A DNA stretch of 64,000 bases, taken from the NCBI RefSeq assembly GCF_901709675.1, contig NC_051097.1, positions 5,001 through 69,000 of the forward strand, written 5' to 3'. How positions within the stretch are numbered: the first letter of the stretch is position 1; every line of letters starts with the position of its first letter. Source of the DNA: Syngnathus acus. Lineage: Eukaryota > Chordata > Actinopteri > Syngnathiformes > Syngnathidae. The notes beneath the pieces are model-generated. The model was not told the DNA's origin. It was given only the letters and a program-made list of their open reading frames with translations, and made no database searches. Positions 55,422-64,000 of this stretch are shown here, one piece after another. The position numbers and the translations under genes are program-made.

Positions 55422-55701
55422 TATTACGTGTGAGACAATGAAGGTTACTGGTGGAATGTTTATTTACGATTCTATGTTGTGAAACAGTTAAAACTGCTAA
55501 AAAATAAATTGGTTTACTAAATACTAAATTGGGTTTTATTTGTGAAATACACATTTGTGTTTAACCTTTCTCTTTTCAAATTGCAGCAAACCAAATATCA
55601 AGAAAGAGGTGTTTGTTTCCATATGTGCCTTGGGGGGGGGCGCTAGGAATTCACTGGGGAGCCAAAGGGGGCGCCAGCCTGCAAAGGTTTGGGAACCACT
55701 G

Positions 55702-55872
55702 GACTAGATGAAGACTTATTCTGAAACACAGCAACACACAATTTTGGATTATGTTATATTATAAAATATTATATTAAATATTGAATAATATTTTATATTA
55801 TTTTGTTTTGCTATAATATACTTTGAAACTGTTTGAGTATTTTAATTTGCTAACTAGAGAAGCCCATGCTCA
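55702..55872 (+). repeat. duplicated segment, copy 1, right part
   Basis: It continues copy 1 after the hAT, from GACTAGATGAAGACTT to GCCCATGCTCAT, and matches 57922-58086 apart from a few substitutions and a short AT-rich indel. Confidence 0.88.
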
Positions 55873-56202
55873 TGGTTACAAACCTTAACCACTTCGGGTG
55901 TCATTGTCTCCGATTACGCCTAGATGGGACCGGCTCGTTCTGAGAAACAAGCTCAGTGCTTCCATTAATTCAGTGCTTCTCAATTATGTTCTGTGATGCC
56001 CCCCCAAGGGAGAAGAAAACATTTTGCACCCCCCCATGTTATTAACATTAAAGAAAAAAAAGACAGAAAAAAGAAAGATCAACTTACAATAAAGAATAAC
56101 TTTATTAATAACATTGTTTTTTTAGTCTGTAACAGAACAGATTCAAAGTGCATCACTTTGCCTGAAATGAAAAAACAAATTATAATTATTCAAACTATAA
56201 AC

Positions 56203-56589
56203 TGTTAGGGTTGATAGATTAGTTTGATCCTATGCTTATGTTGGAATGTAACCTGTAATAATTAACCAAACGTATCCTGTCTTAAAGTAGTAGAACAAAG
56301 TGCTAAGATCCTTTGAACTGATTGACCAGCTGCAGAGGAAGCAATCAAAGTTGTTCTGTTTACACATCGTAAAACACCCCTTACTATGATTTGACCAGAG
56401 GCCGGGGGTTTCACCCCCACCCTGTGTCTCTTTAATAAAAATGCTCTTGCAAGAGGCCTGAGTCAGACTTCATTCGATCATCGCTGTATGCACAGCGACG
56501 AATGACTCTCCACTTGCAAGTGCTTAAAAGGGCATACTGTCTCCCGTGTGGTTTTTGCAAAATAAGTTAGAGTGAGCACCACTCTACCA
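56203..56589 (+). mobile_element. solo LTR (387 bp)
   Basis: It begins TGTTAGGG and ends ACCA with TG...CA borders and an exact 5-bp target duplication TAAAC on both sides (56198-56202, 56590-56594). An AATAAA signal lies near 56433. No internal retroviral sequence remains, as expected after LTR-LTR recombination. It is inserted in the hAT at 55971-57464 and differs from the ERV LTRs at 17577 and 24910. Confidence 0.85.
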
Positions 56590-57018
56590 TAAACATTCTT
56601 GACCAACTGCCATTTTATGCTGAAAAAAATATAATAAAATAATAATAAACATACATAATATTAAATTAAATAACAGCAATAAATAATATTCAATTCAAAG
56701 TAATCAGCAACATTAACTCAGGAGCACAATATAGTATAAAGCATTTTAACCTACAAAACAAAAATGAATAAAACAATTTGTGCTGTTTTTTAATCAAAAT
56801 GAGGCAGCATTCCACGGCTGCAGGTAGTATCACCTCTTCTGCAATGGTGTGGGTTTTTTTGCACTGAGCAATATGGTATGCTGCTTTATATGATGCTTAC
56901 AGTGCTTGCTGATTGACTGAAGTAGCATTCACATAGTGGGATGATTGTTGGCAATATTCAGCCCACTTTCGCTGAAAAAGCTCAAGCATCTTATCAGCGT
57001 GATATGGGTGCAATGACT

Positions 57019-57222
57019 TCATAAGTGCCGCCCTAATTTATTTGGCTTCATACTGTCCGCTGCCAACGTTGTAAGGCACAGTAAATGCACCGGTCTTTCC
57101 TCGTCTCCCATCGTAGTCACACTGAAGTGGAGCGCTACGTACGCTTCGTCATATTTCCTTGTCTTAGTTTTCATGTGACTATCAATTCTCTTATCTCCGT
57201 CTCTCTCCGCCGTTCTTTTCAA
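57019..57222 (-). pseudogene. hAT transposase N-terminal remnant
   Basis: A 67-codon frame has KYDEAYVALHFSVTTMGDEE and LCLTTLAADSMKPNKLGRHL. This is the BED-finger region of another hAT transposase group; the first zinc-binding cysteine is replaced by His in this copy (VHLLC). The catalytic domain is absent, so the host element is non-autonomous. Confidence 0.7.
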
Positions 57223-57615
57223 CCCTGTTCAATATTTTTCCATGGTGTCCCACTGTACTTTTTATCGCCTGCTCTGTGCTTTGTGTGCGTATGTTCCGTG
57301 CGCTCTGTAGAGCGAATACTCCTTGCGCACACTCTTCCAGTGATACTGCCACCTACTGCAGTGGATGTCTAATTACCCATTCATCTAGTACAGCCAAAAG
57401 AAAAGCATGTTGGTCCCTGGTGTCACACACGCCCCCCTGGGGTCCCACTATTTGAGAAGCACTGCACTAATTCAACGTAATGGTGAGTTTTATTTTTATG
57501 TCATTTATACTTGTTTTTATGCCAGTCGTATCATTTTATTTCATCGTATTTATATATTTATTATAAATGTATGATTTATTCATATAAAGGCCGGTCCGCG
57601 AAAATATTTCCGACT

Positions 57616-58086
57616 TTGTCAAGTTACATGGAGTAATAGGATGGTACAAGATGGTGCGTGAATGTGTATTGGATTTGGCCGAGACGAATTGGCTCAGAGG
57701 AAATTCCAAATTTCACCAGAAGATGGTGACAAGGCTTGACATGGAAGACCTGAAGAAGGGGGCCTGAGTAAGGGTTACTTAAAAGTTAGTTCTTCAAAAT
57801 TAACTATTGTTAAACTGGTAAAGTGGAGTTTGTTGGTTGAACCAGTCAACCTCCATTCCCGTTCCAAATTTCACCAGAAGATGGTGCCAAAGTCAGATTG
57901 ACCTAACATAGTACATTAATCGACTAGATGAAGACTTGTTCTGAAACACAGCAACACACAATTTTGGATTATGTTATATTATAAAATATTATATTGAATA
58001 ATATTTTATATTGTTTTGTTTTGCTATGATGTACTTTGAAACTGCTTAAATATTTTAATTTGCTAACTAGAGAAGCCCATGCTCAT
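57616..58086 (+). repeat. duplicated segment, copy 2 (uninterrupted)
   Basis: A 471-bp copy of 49131-49458 plus 55702-55872. It contains the single GACTAGAT (57922-57929) where the hAT sits in copy 1, so the duplication predates the hAT insertion, or this copy was never hit. Confidence 0.9.
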
Positions 58087-58960
58087 CGTTAGGTGATGAG
58101 AATGAGACATGTTAATCACAGTTAGAGTAAGCTGCAATATACTTTATTTTATTCTGCTTTGCCATATTAGTATATAGTTAGTAGCAACTTGAGCAGCATC
58201 ATAGCACTGATGTTTCATTTACACCTGAATGTGTTAAGAGTTGAGTAAGGACAAGGGGTTGAAAAATACTGTTGGTGGAAGACTGCGATCCCACGCTTGA
58301 GCTTGACCTAGAGGTCACCAGCTTGTCAGAATATGTTTTGAAACTGCTGAGTATTTTAATCTGCTAAACTAAGAGAACCTACGATCATAGTTATGATAAT
58401 GTGTTAAGTCGACTATTGTGAAAGTATGTGTTATTATTGTCACGATGTTTAATCAATATCAAACATGTATGTAACATTGATGTGCCATTTACACATGAAT
58501 GTATTGAGAGGGACGAGGGAGGGGGTAGTGCTGTTTGATGGAACACAAGTACGAGAGAGGGCCGATTGCAAATGTCACGCTGACACAAGTTGACGGACAT
58601 CGCATGCTAAATTGAGCATCGGAAAATTTGGAAGTCGGAAACAGGATGAAACATCCCTGAGAAAATGGTTGCATCCCTGAGAAAATGGTTGCATCCCTGA
58701 GAACATGGTCACCTCATCCGGTTGGAGAAGGCTATTTTAGAATCAGTCCTGGGAAAGACAGGTATAGGATGTGATGGGAAAACTGGTACGTGACCAAGCT
58801 GGCATAGGACCCACGTACTGAACTGGTATAAAAGGTTCGTTCTGACAAAGAACAGAGCTCTCTCTCACCTGGTGGGCTCTCCCCATCAGGGGTTTGCCCC
58901 TGCGGGCTACTGCGCGTGGGCCGAGAACACCAATTAGACGAAGATAGATTTTTCATTCTT
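58030..58960 (+). promoter_or_regulatory. TATA-containing LTR-like promoter region with tandem repeats
   Basis: Two diverged direct repeats (about 58030-58290 and 58330-58560) share ATTTTAATTTGCTAA-type and CATTTACACCTGAATGT-type blocks. Three 20-bp repeats of CATCCCTGAGAAAATGGTTG start at 58652, 58672 and 58692. A strong TATA box (GGTATAAAAGG, 58825-58835) follows. Enhancer repeats upstream of a TATA box resemble a retroviral U3, but no TG...CA borders, poly(A) signal or primer site were found, so LTR status is uncertain. Confidence 0.5.
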
Positions 58961-58961
58961 T

Positions 58962-59001
58962 TTAGAATAGAATATAGAATAGATCTTTATTGTCATTGTC
59001 A
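58962..59001 (-). mobile_element. tiny LINE 3' end fragment
   Basis: TAGAATAGAATATAGAATAG followed by ATCTTTATTGTCATTGTC is, on the minus strand, an AATAAAG signal with a short repeated tail, like CR1/L2-type LINE ends. It abuts the 5' end of the RTE-type LINE. Confidence 0.6.
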
Positions 59002-62000
59002 CCCCCTCCGTGAGTCGTCACCTTATCGTGGTGGAGGGGTTTGCGTGCCCCTATGATCCTAGGAGCCATGTTGTCTGGGGCTTCATGCCCCTGGTAGGGT
59101 CACCCATGGCAAACGGGTCCTAGGTGAGGGGCCAGACAAAGCACGGCTCATCAGCCCCTTATGATGAAAAAAATTAATGGATCACGTTTTCCCTCGCCCG
59201 GACGCGGGTCACCGGGGCCCCCCTCTGGAGCCAGGCCTGGAGGCGGGGCTCGAAGGCGAGCGTCTGGTGGCCGGGCCTTCGCCCATGGGGCCCGGCCGGG
59301 CTCAGCCCGAAAAGGAAACGTGGGTCCCCCTTCCCATGGGCTCACCACCTGTGGGAGGGGCCAAAGGGGTCGGGTGCATTGCAAACTGGGCGGCGGCCAA
59401 AGGCAGGGACCTTGGCGGTCTAATCCCCGGCTGCAGAAGCTGGCTCTTGGGACATGGAATGTCACCTCTCTGGCTGGAAAGGAGCCTGAGCTGGTGTGCG
59501 AGGCAGAAAAGTTCCGACTAGATATAGTCGGACTTGCCTCCACGCACAGTTTGGGTTCCGGTACAAGCCCTCTCGAGAGGGGCTGGACTCTCTTCCACTC
59601 TGGAGTTGCCCACGGTGAGAGGCGTCGAGCAGGTGTGGGTATACTTATTGCCCCCCGGCTGGGCGCCTGCACATTGGGGTTCACCCCGGTGAACGAGAGG
59701 GTAGCCTCCCTCCGCCTTCGGGTGGGGGGACGGGTCCTGACTGTTGTTTGTGTCTATGCACCAAACGGCAGCTCAGAGTACCCACCCTTTTTGGAGTCCC
59801 TGGAGGAAGTGCTGGAGGGCGCTCCTTCTGGGGACTCCATCGTTCTACTGGGTGACTTCAATGCTCACGTGGGCAATGACAGTGAGACCTGGAAGGGCGT
59901 GATTGGGAGGAACGGCCCCCCCGATCTGAACCCGAGCGGTGTTCTATTATTGGACTTCTGTGCTCGACACGGATTTTCTATAATGAACACCATGTTCAAA
60001 CATAAGGGTGTCCATGTGTGCACTTGGCACCAGGACACCCTAGGCCGCAGTTCGATGATCGACTTTGTAGTCGTGTCATCGGATTTGCGGCCGCATGTTT
60101 TGGACACTCGGGCGAAGAGAGGGGCGGAGCTGTCAACTGATCACCACCTGGTGGTGGGTTGGCTCCGATGGTGGGGGAAGATGCCGGTCCGACCTGGCAG
60201 ACCCAAACGTTCTGTGAGGGTCTGCTGGGAACGTCTGGCGGAATCCCCTGTCAGGAAGAGCTTCAACTCCCACCTCCGGCAGAGCTTTTCCCACGTCCCG
60301 GGGGAGGCGGGGGACATTGAGTCCGAGTGGACCTTGTTCCGCGCCTCCATTGTTGAGGCGGCCGACCGGAGCTGTGGCCGTAAGGTCATTGGTGCCTGTC
60401 GTGGCGGCAATCCCCGAACCCGCTGGTGGACACCGGCGGTAAGGGATGCCGTCAAGCTGAAGAAGGAGTCCTATCGGGCCGTTTTGGCCTGCGGGACTCC
60501 GGAGGCAGCTGACAGGTACCGGATGGCCAAGCGGAACGCGGCTTCGGCGGTTGCTGAGGCAAAAACCCGGGCGTGGGAGGAGTTTGGTGAGGCCATGGAG
60601 AATGACTTCCGGACGGCTTCGAGGAAATTCTGGTCCACCATCCGGCGTCTCAGGAGGGGGAAGCAGTGCAACGTCAACACTGTTTACAGTGGAGATGGCG
60701 TGCTGCTGACCTCGACTCGGGACATCGTGTGTCGGTGGGGAGAATACTTCGAAGACCTCTTCAATTCCACCGACACGCCTTCCATTGTGGAAGCAGGGCC
60801 TGGGGACTCTGAGGCGGACTCTCCAATCTCTGGGGTTGAAGTCACTGAGGTAGTTAAAAAACTCCTCGGTGGCAAGGCCCCGGGGGTGGATGAGATCCGC
60901 CCGGATTTCTTAAGGGCTCTGGATGTTGTGGGGCTGTCATGGCTGACACGTCTCTACAGCATCGCGTGGACATCGGGGACAGTGCCTCTGGATTGGCAGA
61001 CTGGGGTGGTGGTTCCCCTCTTTAAGAAGGGGGACCGGAGGGTGTGTTCCAATTACAGGGGAATTACACTCCTCAGCCTCCCTGGTAAGGTCTATTCAGG
61101 GGTGCTGGAGAGGAGGGTCCGTCGGGAGGTCGAACCTCGGATTCAGGAGGAACAGTGTGGCTTTCGTCCTGGCCGTGGAACAGTGGACCAGCTCTTCACC
61201 CTCAACAGGATCCTCGAGGGTGCATGGGAGTTCGCCCAACCAGTCCACATGTGTTTTGTGGACTTGGAGAAGGCGTTCGACCGTGTCCCTCGGGAGGTTC
61301 TGTGGGGGGTGCTTCGGGAGTACGGGGTACCGAGCCAACTGATAAGGGCGGTTCGGTCCCTGTATCACCGATGCCAGAGTTTGGTCCGCATTTCCGGCAG
61401 TAAGTCGGATTCGTTCCCAGTGAGGGTTGGACTCCGCCAAGGCTGCCCTTTGTCACCGATTCTGTTCATAATTTTTATGGACAGAATTTCTAGGTGCAGC
61501 CGAGGCGTTGAGGGTGTCCGGTTTGGGGACCTCAGCATCGCGTCTCTGCTTTTTGCAGACGACGTTGTGCTGTTGGCTTCTTCAGGCCGTGATCTCCAGC
61601 TCTCACTGGAGCGGTTCGCAGCCGAGTGTGAAGCGGTCGGGATGAGGGTCAGCACCTCCAAATCCGAGTCCATGGTCCTCGATCGGAAAAGGGTGGAATG
61701 CCCTCTCCGGATCGGGGATGAGATCCTGCCCCAAGTGGAGGAGTTTAAGTATCTTGGGGTCTTGTTCACGAGTGAGGGGAGGATGGAGCGCGAGATCGAC
61801 AGGCGGATCGGTGCAGCGTCGGCAGTAATGCGGACTCTGTACCGGTCCGTCGTGGTAAAGAGAGAGCTGAGCCAAAAGGCAAAGCTCTCAATTTACCGGT
61901 CGATTTACGCTCCTACCCTCACCTATGGTCACGAGCTATGGGTCGTGACCGAAAGAACGAGATCCCGGATACAAGCGGCCGAAATGAGTTTTCTCCGCAG

Positions 62001-62372
62001 GATGTCCGGGCTCTCCCTTAGAGATAGGGTGAGAAGTTCGGTCATCCGGGAGAGACTCGGAGTAGAGTCGCTACTCCTCCACGTTGAGAGGAGCCAGATG
62101 AGGTGGCTCGGGCATCTCATCAGGATGCCTCCTGGACGCCTCCCTGGAGAGGTGTTCCGGGCATGTCCTACCAGTAGGAGACCCCGGGGACGACCCAGGA
62201 TGCACTGGAGAGACTATGTCTCTCAGCTGGCCTGGGAACGCCTTGGGATACCCCGGGATGAGCTGGATGAAGTGGCTGGGGAGAGGGAAGTCTGGGAGTC
62301 CCTCCTGAAGCTGCTGCCCCCGCGACCCGACCCCGGATAAGCGGAAGAAGATGGATGGATGGATGGATTTGG
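59002..62372 (+). mobile_element. RTE-type LINE, full length and apparently intact
   Basis: A 3.37-kb plus-strand LINE. The 5' UTR (59002-59160) starts CCCCCTCCGTGAGTCGTCAC and can fold into a CCCCTC/GAGGGG stem enclosing a CACC/GGTG stem. One long ORF follows, and the 3' end is GCGGAAGAAG followed by ATGG repeats (62351-62369). The repeat tail suggests the RTE clade; the clade call is from memory of fish elements. The right flank is a copia fragment. Confidence 0.9.
59161..62340 (+). CDS. RTE-type LINE endonuclease/reverse transcriptase
   Basis: The ORF of 1059 residues has no stop or frameshift. The first roughly 90 residues are Pro/Gly/Arg-rich and may be partly untranslated in other copies. 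The AP-type endonuclease follows with [43 protein letters not shown] and STDHHLVV. A spacer ([16 protein letters not shown]) leads to reverse transcriptase: [39 protein letters not shown] and FADD (residues 798-801, catalytic). The C-terminal part carries [11 protein letters not shown] and a [13 protein letters not shown] region. All catalytic blocks look intact, so it may be active. The same tail in nearby SINEs suggests they use this enzyme. Confidence 0.92.
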   Translation: MMKKINGSRFPSPGRGSPGPPSGARPGGGARRRASGGRAFAHGARPGSARKGNVGPPSHGLTTCGRGQRGRVHCKLGGGQRQGPWRSNPRLQKLALGTWNVTSLAGKEPELVCEAEKFRLDIVGLASTHSLGSGTSPLERGWTLFHSGVAHGERRRAGVGILIAPRLGACTLGFTPVNERVASLRLRVGGRVLTVVCVYAPNGSSEYPPFLESLEEVLEGAPSGDSIVLLGDFNAHVGNDSETWKGVIGRNGPPDLNPSGVLLLDFCARHGFSIMNTMFKHKGVHVCTWHQDTLGRSSMIDFVVVSSDLRPHVLDTRAKRGAELSTDHHLVVGWLRWWGKMPVRPGRPKRSVRVCWERLAESPVRKSFNSHLRQSFSHVPGEAGDIESEWTLFRASIVEAADRSCGRKVIGACRGGNPRTRWWTPAVRDAVKLKKESYRAVLACGTPEAADRYRMAKRNAASAVAEAKTRAWEEFGEAMENDFRTASRKFWSTIRRLRRGKQCNVNTVYSGDGVLLTSTRDIVCRWGEYFEDLFNSTDTPSIVEAGPGDSEADSPISGVEVTEVVKKLLGGKAPGVDEIRPDFLRALDVVGLSWLTRLYSIAWTSGTVPLDWQTGVVVPLFKKGDRRVCSNYRGITLLSLPGKVYSGVLERRVRREVEPRIQEEQCGFRPGRGTVDQLFTLNRILEGAWEFAQPVHMCFVDLEKAFDRVPREVLWGVLREYGVPSQLIRAVRSLYHRCQSLVRISGSKSDSFPVRVGLRQGCPLSPILFIIFMDRISRCSRGVEGVRFGDLSIASLLFADDVVLLASSGRDLQLSLERFAAECEAVGMRVSTSKSESMVLDRKRVECPLRIGDEILPQVEEFKYLGVLFTSEGRMEREIDRRIGAASAVMRTLYRSVVVKRELSQKAKLSIYRSIYAPTLTYGHELWVVTERTRSRIQAAEMSFLRRMSGLSLRDRVRSSVIRERLGVESLLLHVERSQMRWLGHLIRMPPGRLPGEVFRACPTSRRPRGRPRMHWRDYVSQLAWERLGIPRDELDEVAGEREVWESLLKLLPPRPDPG

Positions 62373-62604
62373 CTTTACAGTATCTCCCTTAATTTTCATA
62401 CTGTTCACCACATTCTGTAGTTTGAGCACTTCCTTGTAGGTGCAGTGGCCTAATATTTCGTGCCATGTCTGCATGTCATGACAAGTATTACATTGGTCAA
62501 CATCATCACTCTCAGTGTGTAGATAATACAACTTGCCGTATACATAGATGTTGAATTTTGTACCATCTTTATATACGTATCAGCATGCTGTGGTGAATGG
62601 TCTT
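62373..62604 (-). pseudogene. Ty1/copia polyprotein fragment (pre-integrase domain)
   Basis: Minus-strand coding reads FNIYVYGKLYYLHT, then QTWHEILGHCTYKEVLKLQN. This matches the GAG-pre-integrase domain (WHxxLGH zinc-binding block) of copia retrotransposons. It is cut on one side by the RTE tail and on the other by the LTR at 62605. Copia elements are rare in fish relative to the other groups here. Confidence 0.7.
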
Positions 62605-63059
62605 TGTTGCTTCGCTGGTCTTCAAAAAAACACTCGGTGGACGATGGCTGGCCCAGAGAAGGAACACTCCAGTGACACACGGCTGATTGGGAAAAGATTT
62701 TATTCAACCGATGTCATAGTGATGTCTCTCCAAAAATTCGAGTGGCCCCAAAAGCAAAGATGTTAGCAGCCCCCCCTTCCTGACAGACAAGCCTATCTTA
62801 TACCTTCCCAGACCGTTGATGTCATGGCTTGGAGTAACAGCTGCCGTTCGCGTCTCAGTCTACTTGTTGCTTTCGATGCCCTAAAAAGGTAATCTACCCT
62901 TCCTTGATCGGCAGCTGCTCCCTTCCATATTCTAACATCCATACATTACTGAAACTAAAGCCTCTCTGGCCAGCAAAAATAGCTTATGGTAGTCTCACTG
63001 CTGCTAGTTGACCACCTAAGGCAACATACAGAGACGCATAGAATCCAAATTTTACAACA
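62605..63059 (-). repeat. 3' LTR of a second ERV-like element
   Basis: On the plus strand it starts TGTTGC and ends ACAACA, giving inverted TGTTG/CAACA ends. On the minus strand a purine tract (GAAGGGGGGAA, 63060-63070) directly precedes the TG, and an AATAAA lies at 62699-62704. Length is 455 bp. The other LTR lies outside the window. Confidence 0.7.
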
Positions 63060-63070
63060 TTCCCCCCTTC
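63060..63070 (-). other. polypurine tract of the second ERV-like element
   Basis: GAAGGGGGGAA on the minus strand abuts the LTR start, in the same relation as at 18333-18342 in the first ERV. Confidence 0.65.
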
Positions 63071-64000
63071 GGGACTATATAATTGTCCCGAAAACGGTCC
63101 AACAAGAGATGACATCGGTAAACATCCAAAAATCTTCCCCCAACCAAATTTTATGGTCATGTCTACAATTTGGCCTATACCTGCACAGCCTAAATCACGC
63201 TCGAGGCATGCTACTTAAGGTTATTTTAACTAGGAAAGCTCAAATTATTTAGGTATCCAATTGCTCCCTGACAGCAATCTGAGGCCTCTCAGGAACCACA
63301 AGTAAAGAAAATTGAAGTCCACATTATCCAAATGACGATAACCACCCCCCTGAGGTAATAGCTCAACAACGTCGATCATTTGTGAAGTAATGAATTTGGC
63401 GTGGCCCGTTAGAAGCCCCAAAAAGTTGCCGGCCCTCCCTCGAGAAAAAACCCTGCCAGTCTAATGACAAGGAAAAAGAGGGAGACCCTTTCTAACATCC
63501 TCAGTGATTCCCTCCACCTGGCGTCAGCCAGGTACAAGGAGTCCTGGCACATATCACAATCCACAAACCAGTATGAGCTCTCAAAACAATAAGGAAAAGA
63601 AATGACATGTCCACCGACCGCTAAACACTCAAACTGCATTGTCATAATGTTAATATGTGAGGAGGTAAATGAATGAGATAAAGTAATGCAGCATGTAGTC
63701 ATTAGATAAAGTAATGAAGGATATAATGTTGACGCAATATCACAGCATACTGCAACTTTGAAGCGCCCTCAGTGTTGCCCCCCTTGCATATGTAAGTGCC
63801 TGCCGATGCAAAGTCCAGTCCACTGAATGCTCAGTAGTGAATTGCGCCGGGATCACTGCCCAGGGCCCGCCGTCCATCCAAAATCAGAGTCCCTTTCCAG
63901 GCCCCGGTCAGCGTCCAGGGGTTCTGCAATACTTGAGAGCCACTGCCAGTATTGAACGATGACAACAGCACAAAACCTTGAGATACAATGGAAAAAGCAG
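63071..64000 (-). mobile_element. interior of the second ERV-like element, partial
   Basis: This is the 3' part of the element interior and runs past the window end. A minus-strand frame at 63409-63702 (97 codons) has a hydrophobic segment (VSLFFLVIRLAGFFL) near its C-terminus, a position where an envelope membrane anchor would be expected. I cannot recognise the protein, so the assignment rests on the adjacent LTR and purine tract. Confidence 0.45.

Larger units (their letters stand above)
49459..55701 (+). mobile_element. hAT transposon with BED-type transposase, 6.2 kb
   Basis: The ends CAGTGGTTCCCAAA and TTTGGGAACCACTG are perfect inverted repeats. The 8-bp target duplication GACTAGAT is exact on both sides (49451-49458, 55702-55709). 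A single GACTAGAT in the duplicated segment at 57922-57929 is the empty site. The element contains a transposase gene, a smaller hAT MITE (49774-50260) and a LINE (51074-54260). Without the two insertions it would be about 2.6 kb. Confidence 0.96.
55971..57464. mobile_element. hAT element (CAGTGCTTCTCAA ends), 1.5 kb
   Basis: The ends CAGTGCTTCTCAA and TTTGAGAAGCACTG are inverted repeats. The flanking 8-mers CATTAATT (55963-55970) and CACTAATT (57465-57472) match at 7 of 8. The intact site in the first MITE copy reads CACTAATT once, confirming the insertion. It contains a transposase remnant on the minus strand and a solo LTR. Confidence 0.9.
55873..57615. mobile_element. second hAT MITE copy, truncated at both ends and split
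   Basis: 55877-55970 and 57473-57613 match the interior and 3' part of the MITE at 49774-50260 (ACTTCGGGTGTCATTGTCTC, then GCCGGTCCGCGAAAATATTT). Both ends are missing, and a hAT element fills the middle. Confidence 0.8.

Noticed and set aside
59151-59684. 177-codon minus-strand frame at the start of the RTE-type LINE
   Set aside because: It is antisense to the GC-rich N-terminal part of the LINE ORF and shows no domain.

Overview
The window is eukaryotic, vertebrate, and almost certainly teleost-fish genomic DNA. The evidence is: spliced exons with GT/AG borders and very short introns; tRNA-derived SINEs ending in ATGGATGG tails; many CR1/L2-type and RTE-type LINEs; hAT, Tc1 and pogo-type DNA transposons; gammaretrovirus-like endogenous retroviruses (ERVs); and a nucleosome-length satellite. 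I see no prokaryotic feature. I cannot name the species.

Layout. 1-3.1 kb holds a 5S rRNA-like copy and a 5'-truncated LINE. 3.1-30 kb is a satellite block, plausibly (peri)centromeric or heterochromatic. An AT-rich satellite has two monomer lengths, 187 and 149 bp, which differ by one exact 38-bp indel and form an A-A-B higher-order period of 523 bp. Three GC-rich islands of a 108-bp repeat (3, 3 and 9 units) are embedded with identical junctions. The array is split at 17,577-25,665 by a minus-strand class I ERV. Its two 756-bp LTRs appear identical, yet its interior is decayed and itself carries a LINE fragment.

30-37.6 kb is the gene-bearing part. A small three-exon minus-strand gene of unknown function (140 aa) lies at 30.1-30.7 kb. 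Next comes a 150-bp cluster of AAGATGGCGCC-type motifs. Then a plus-strand multi-domain lectin-receptor-like gene follows: C-type lectin, C-type lectin, SUEL/rhamnose-binding lectin, F5/8C discoidin, LCCL. The lectin gene has lost its 5' part and carries an in-frame stop, a frameshift, tandem duplications and several transposon insertions, so I call it a decaying gene.

37.9-58.1 kb is a nest of transposons. It holds a LINE with one nonsense mutation between two 70-bp palindromes, a Tc1-like element broken by two insertions, and the 5' half of a LINE whose ORF1 carries an esterase domain. A 6.2-kb hAT transposon with a BED-type transposase is interrupted by an apparently intact 3.2-kb LINE. 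A partial duplication of the locus preserves the hAT's empty target site. A solo LTR sits inside a hAT inside an older hAT MITE.

58-64 kb holds a TATA-containing LTR-like region, an intact RTE-type LINE (1059-aa ORF), a Ty1/copia fragment, and the 3' LTR plus part of the interior of a second ERV that runs off the window. Nearly all retroelements here lie on the minus strand. The proteins do not form a pathway: apart from the two host-gene candidates, everything recognisable is repeat or mobile DNA.
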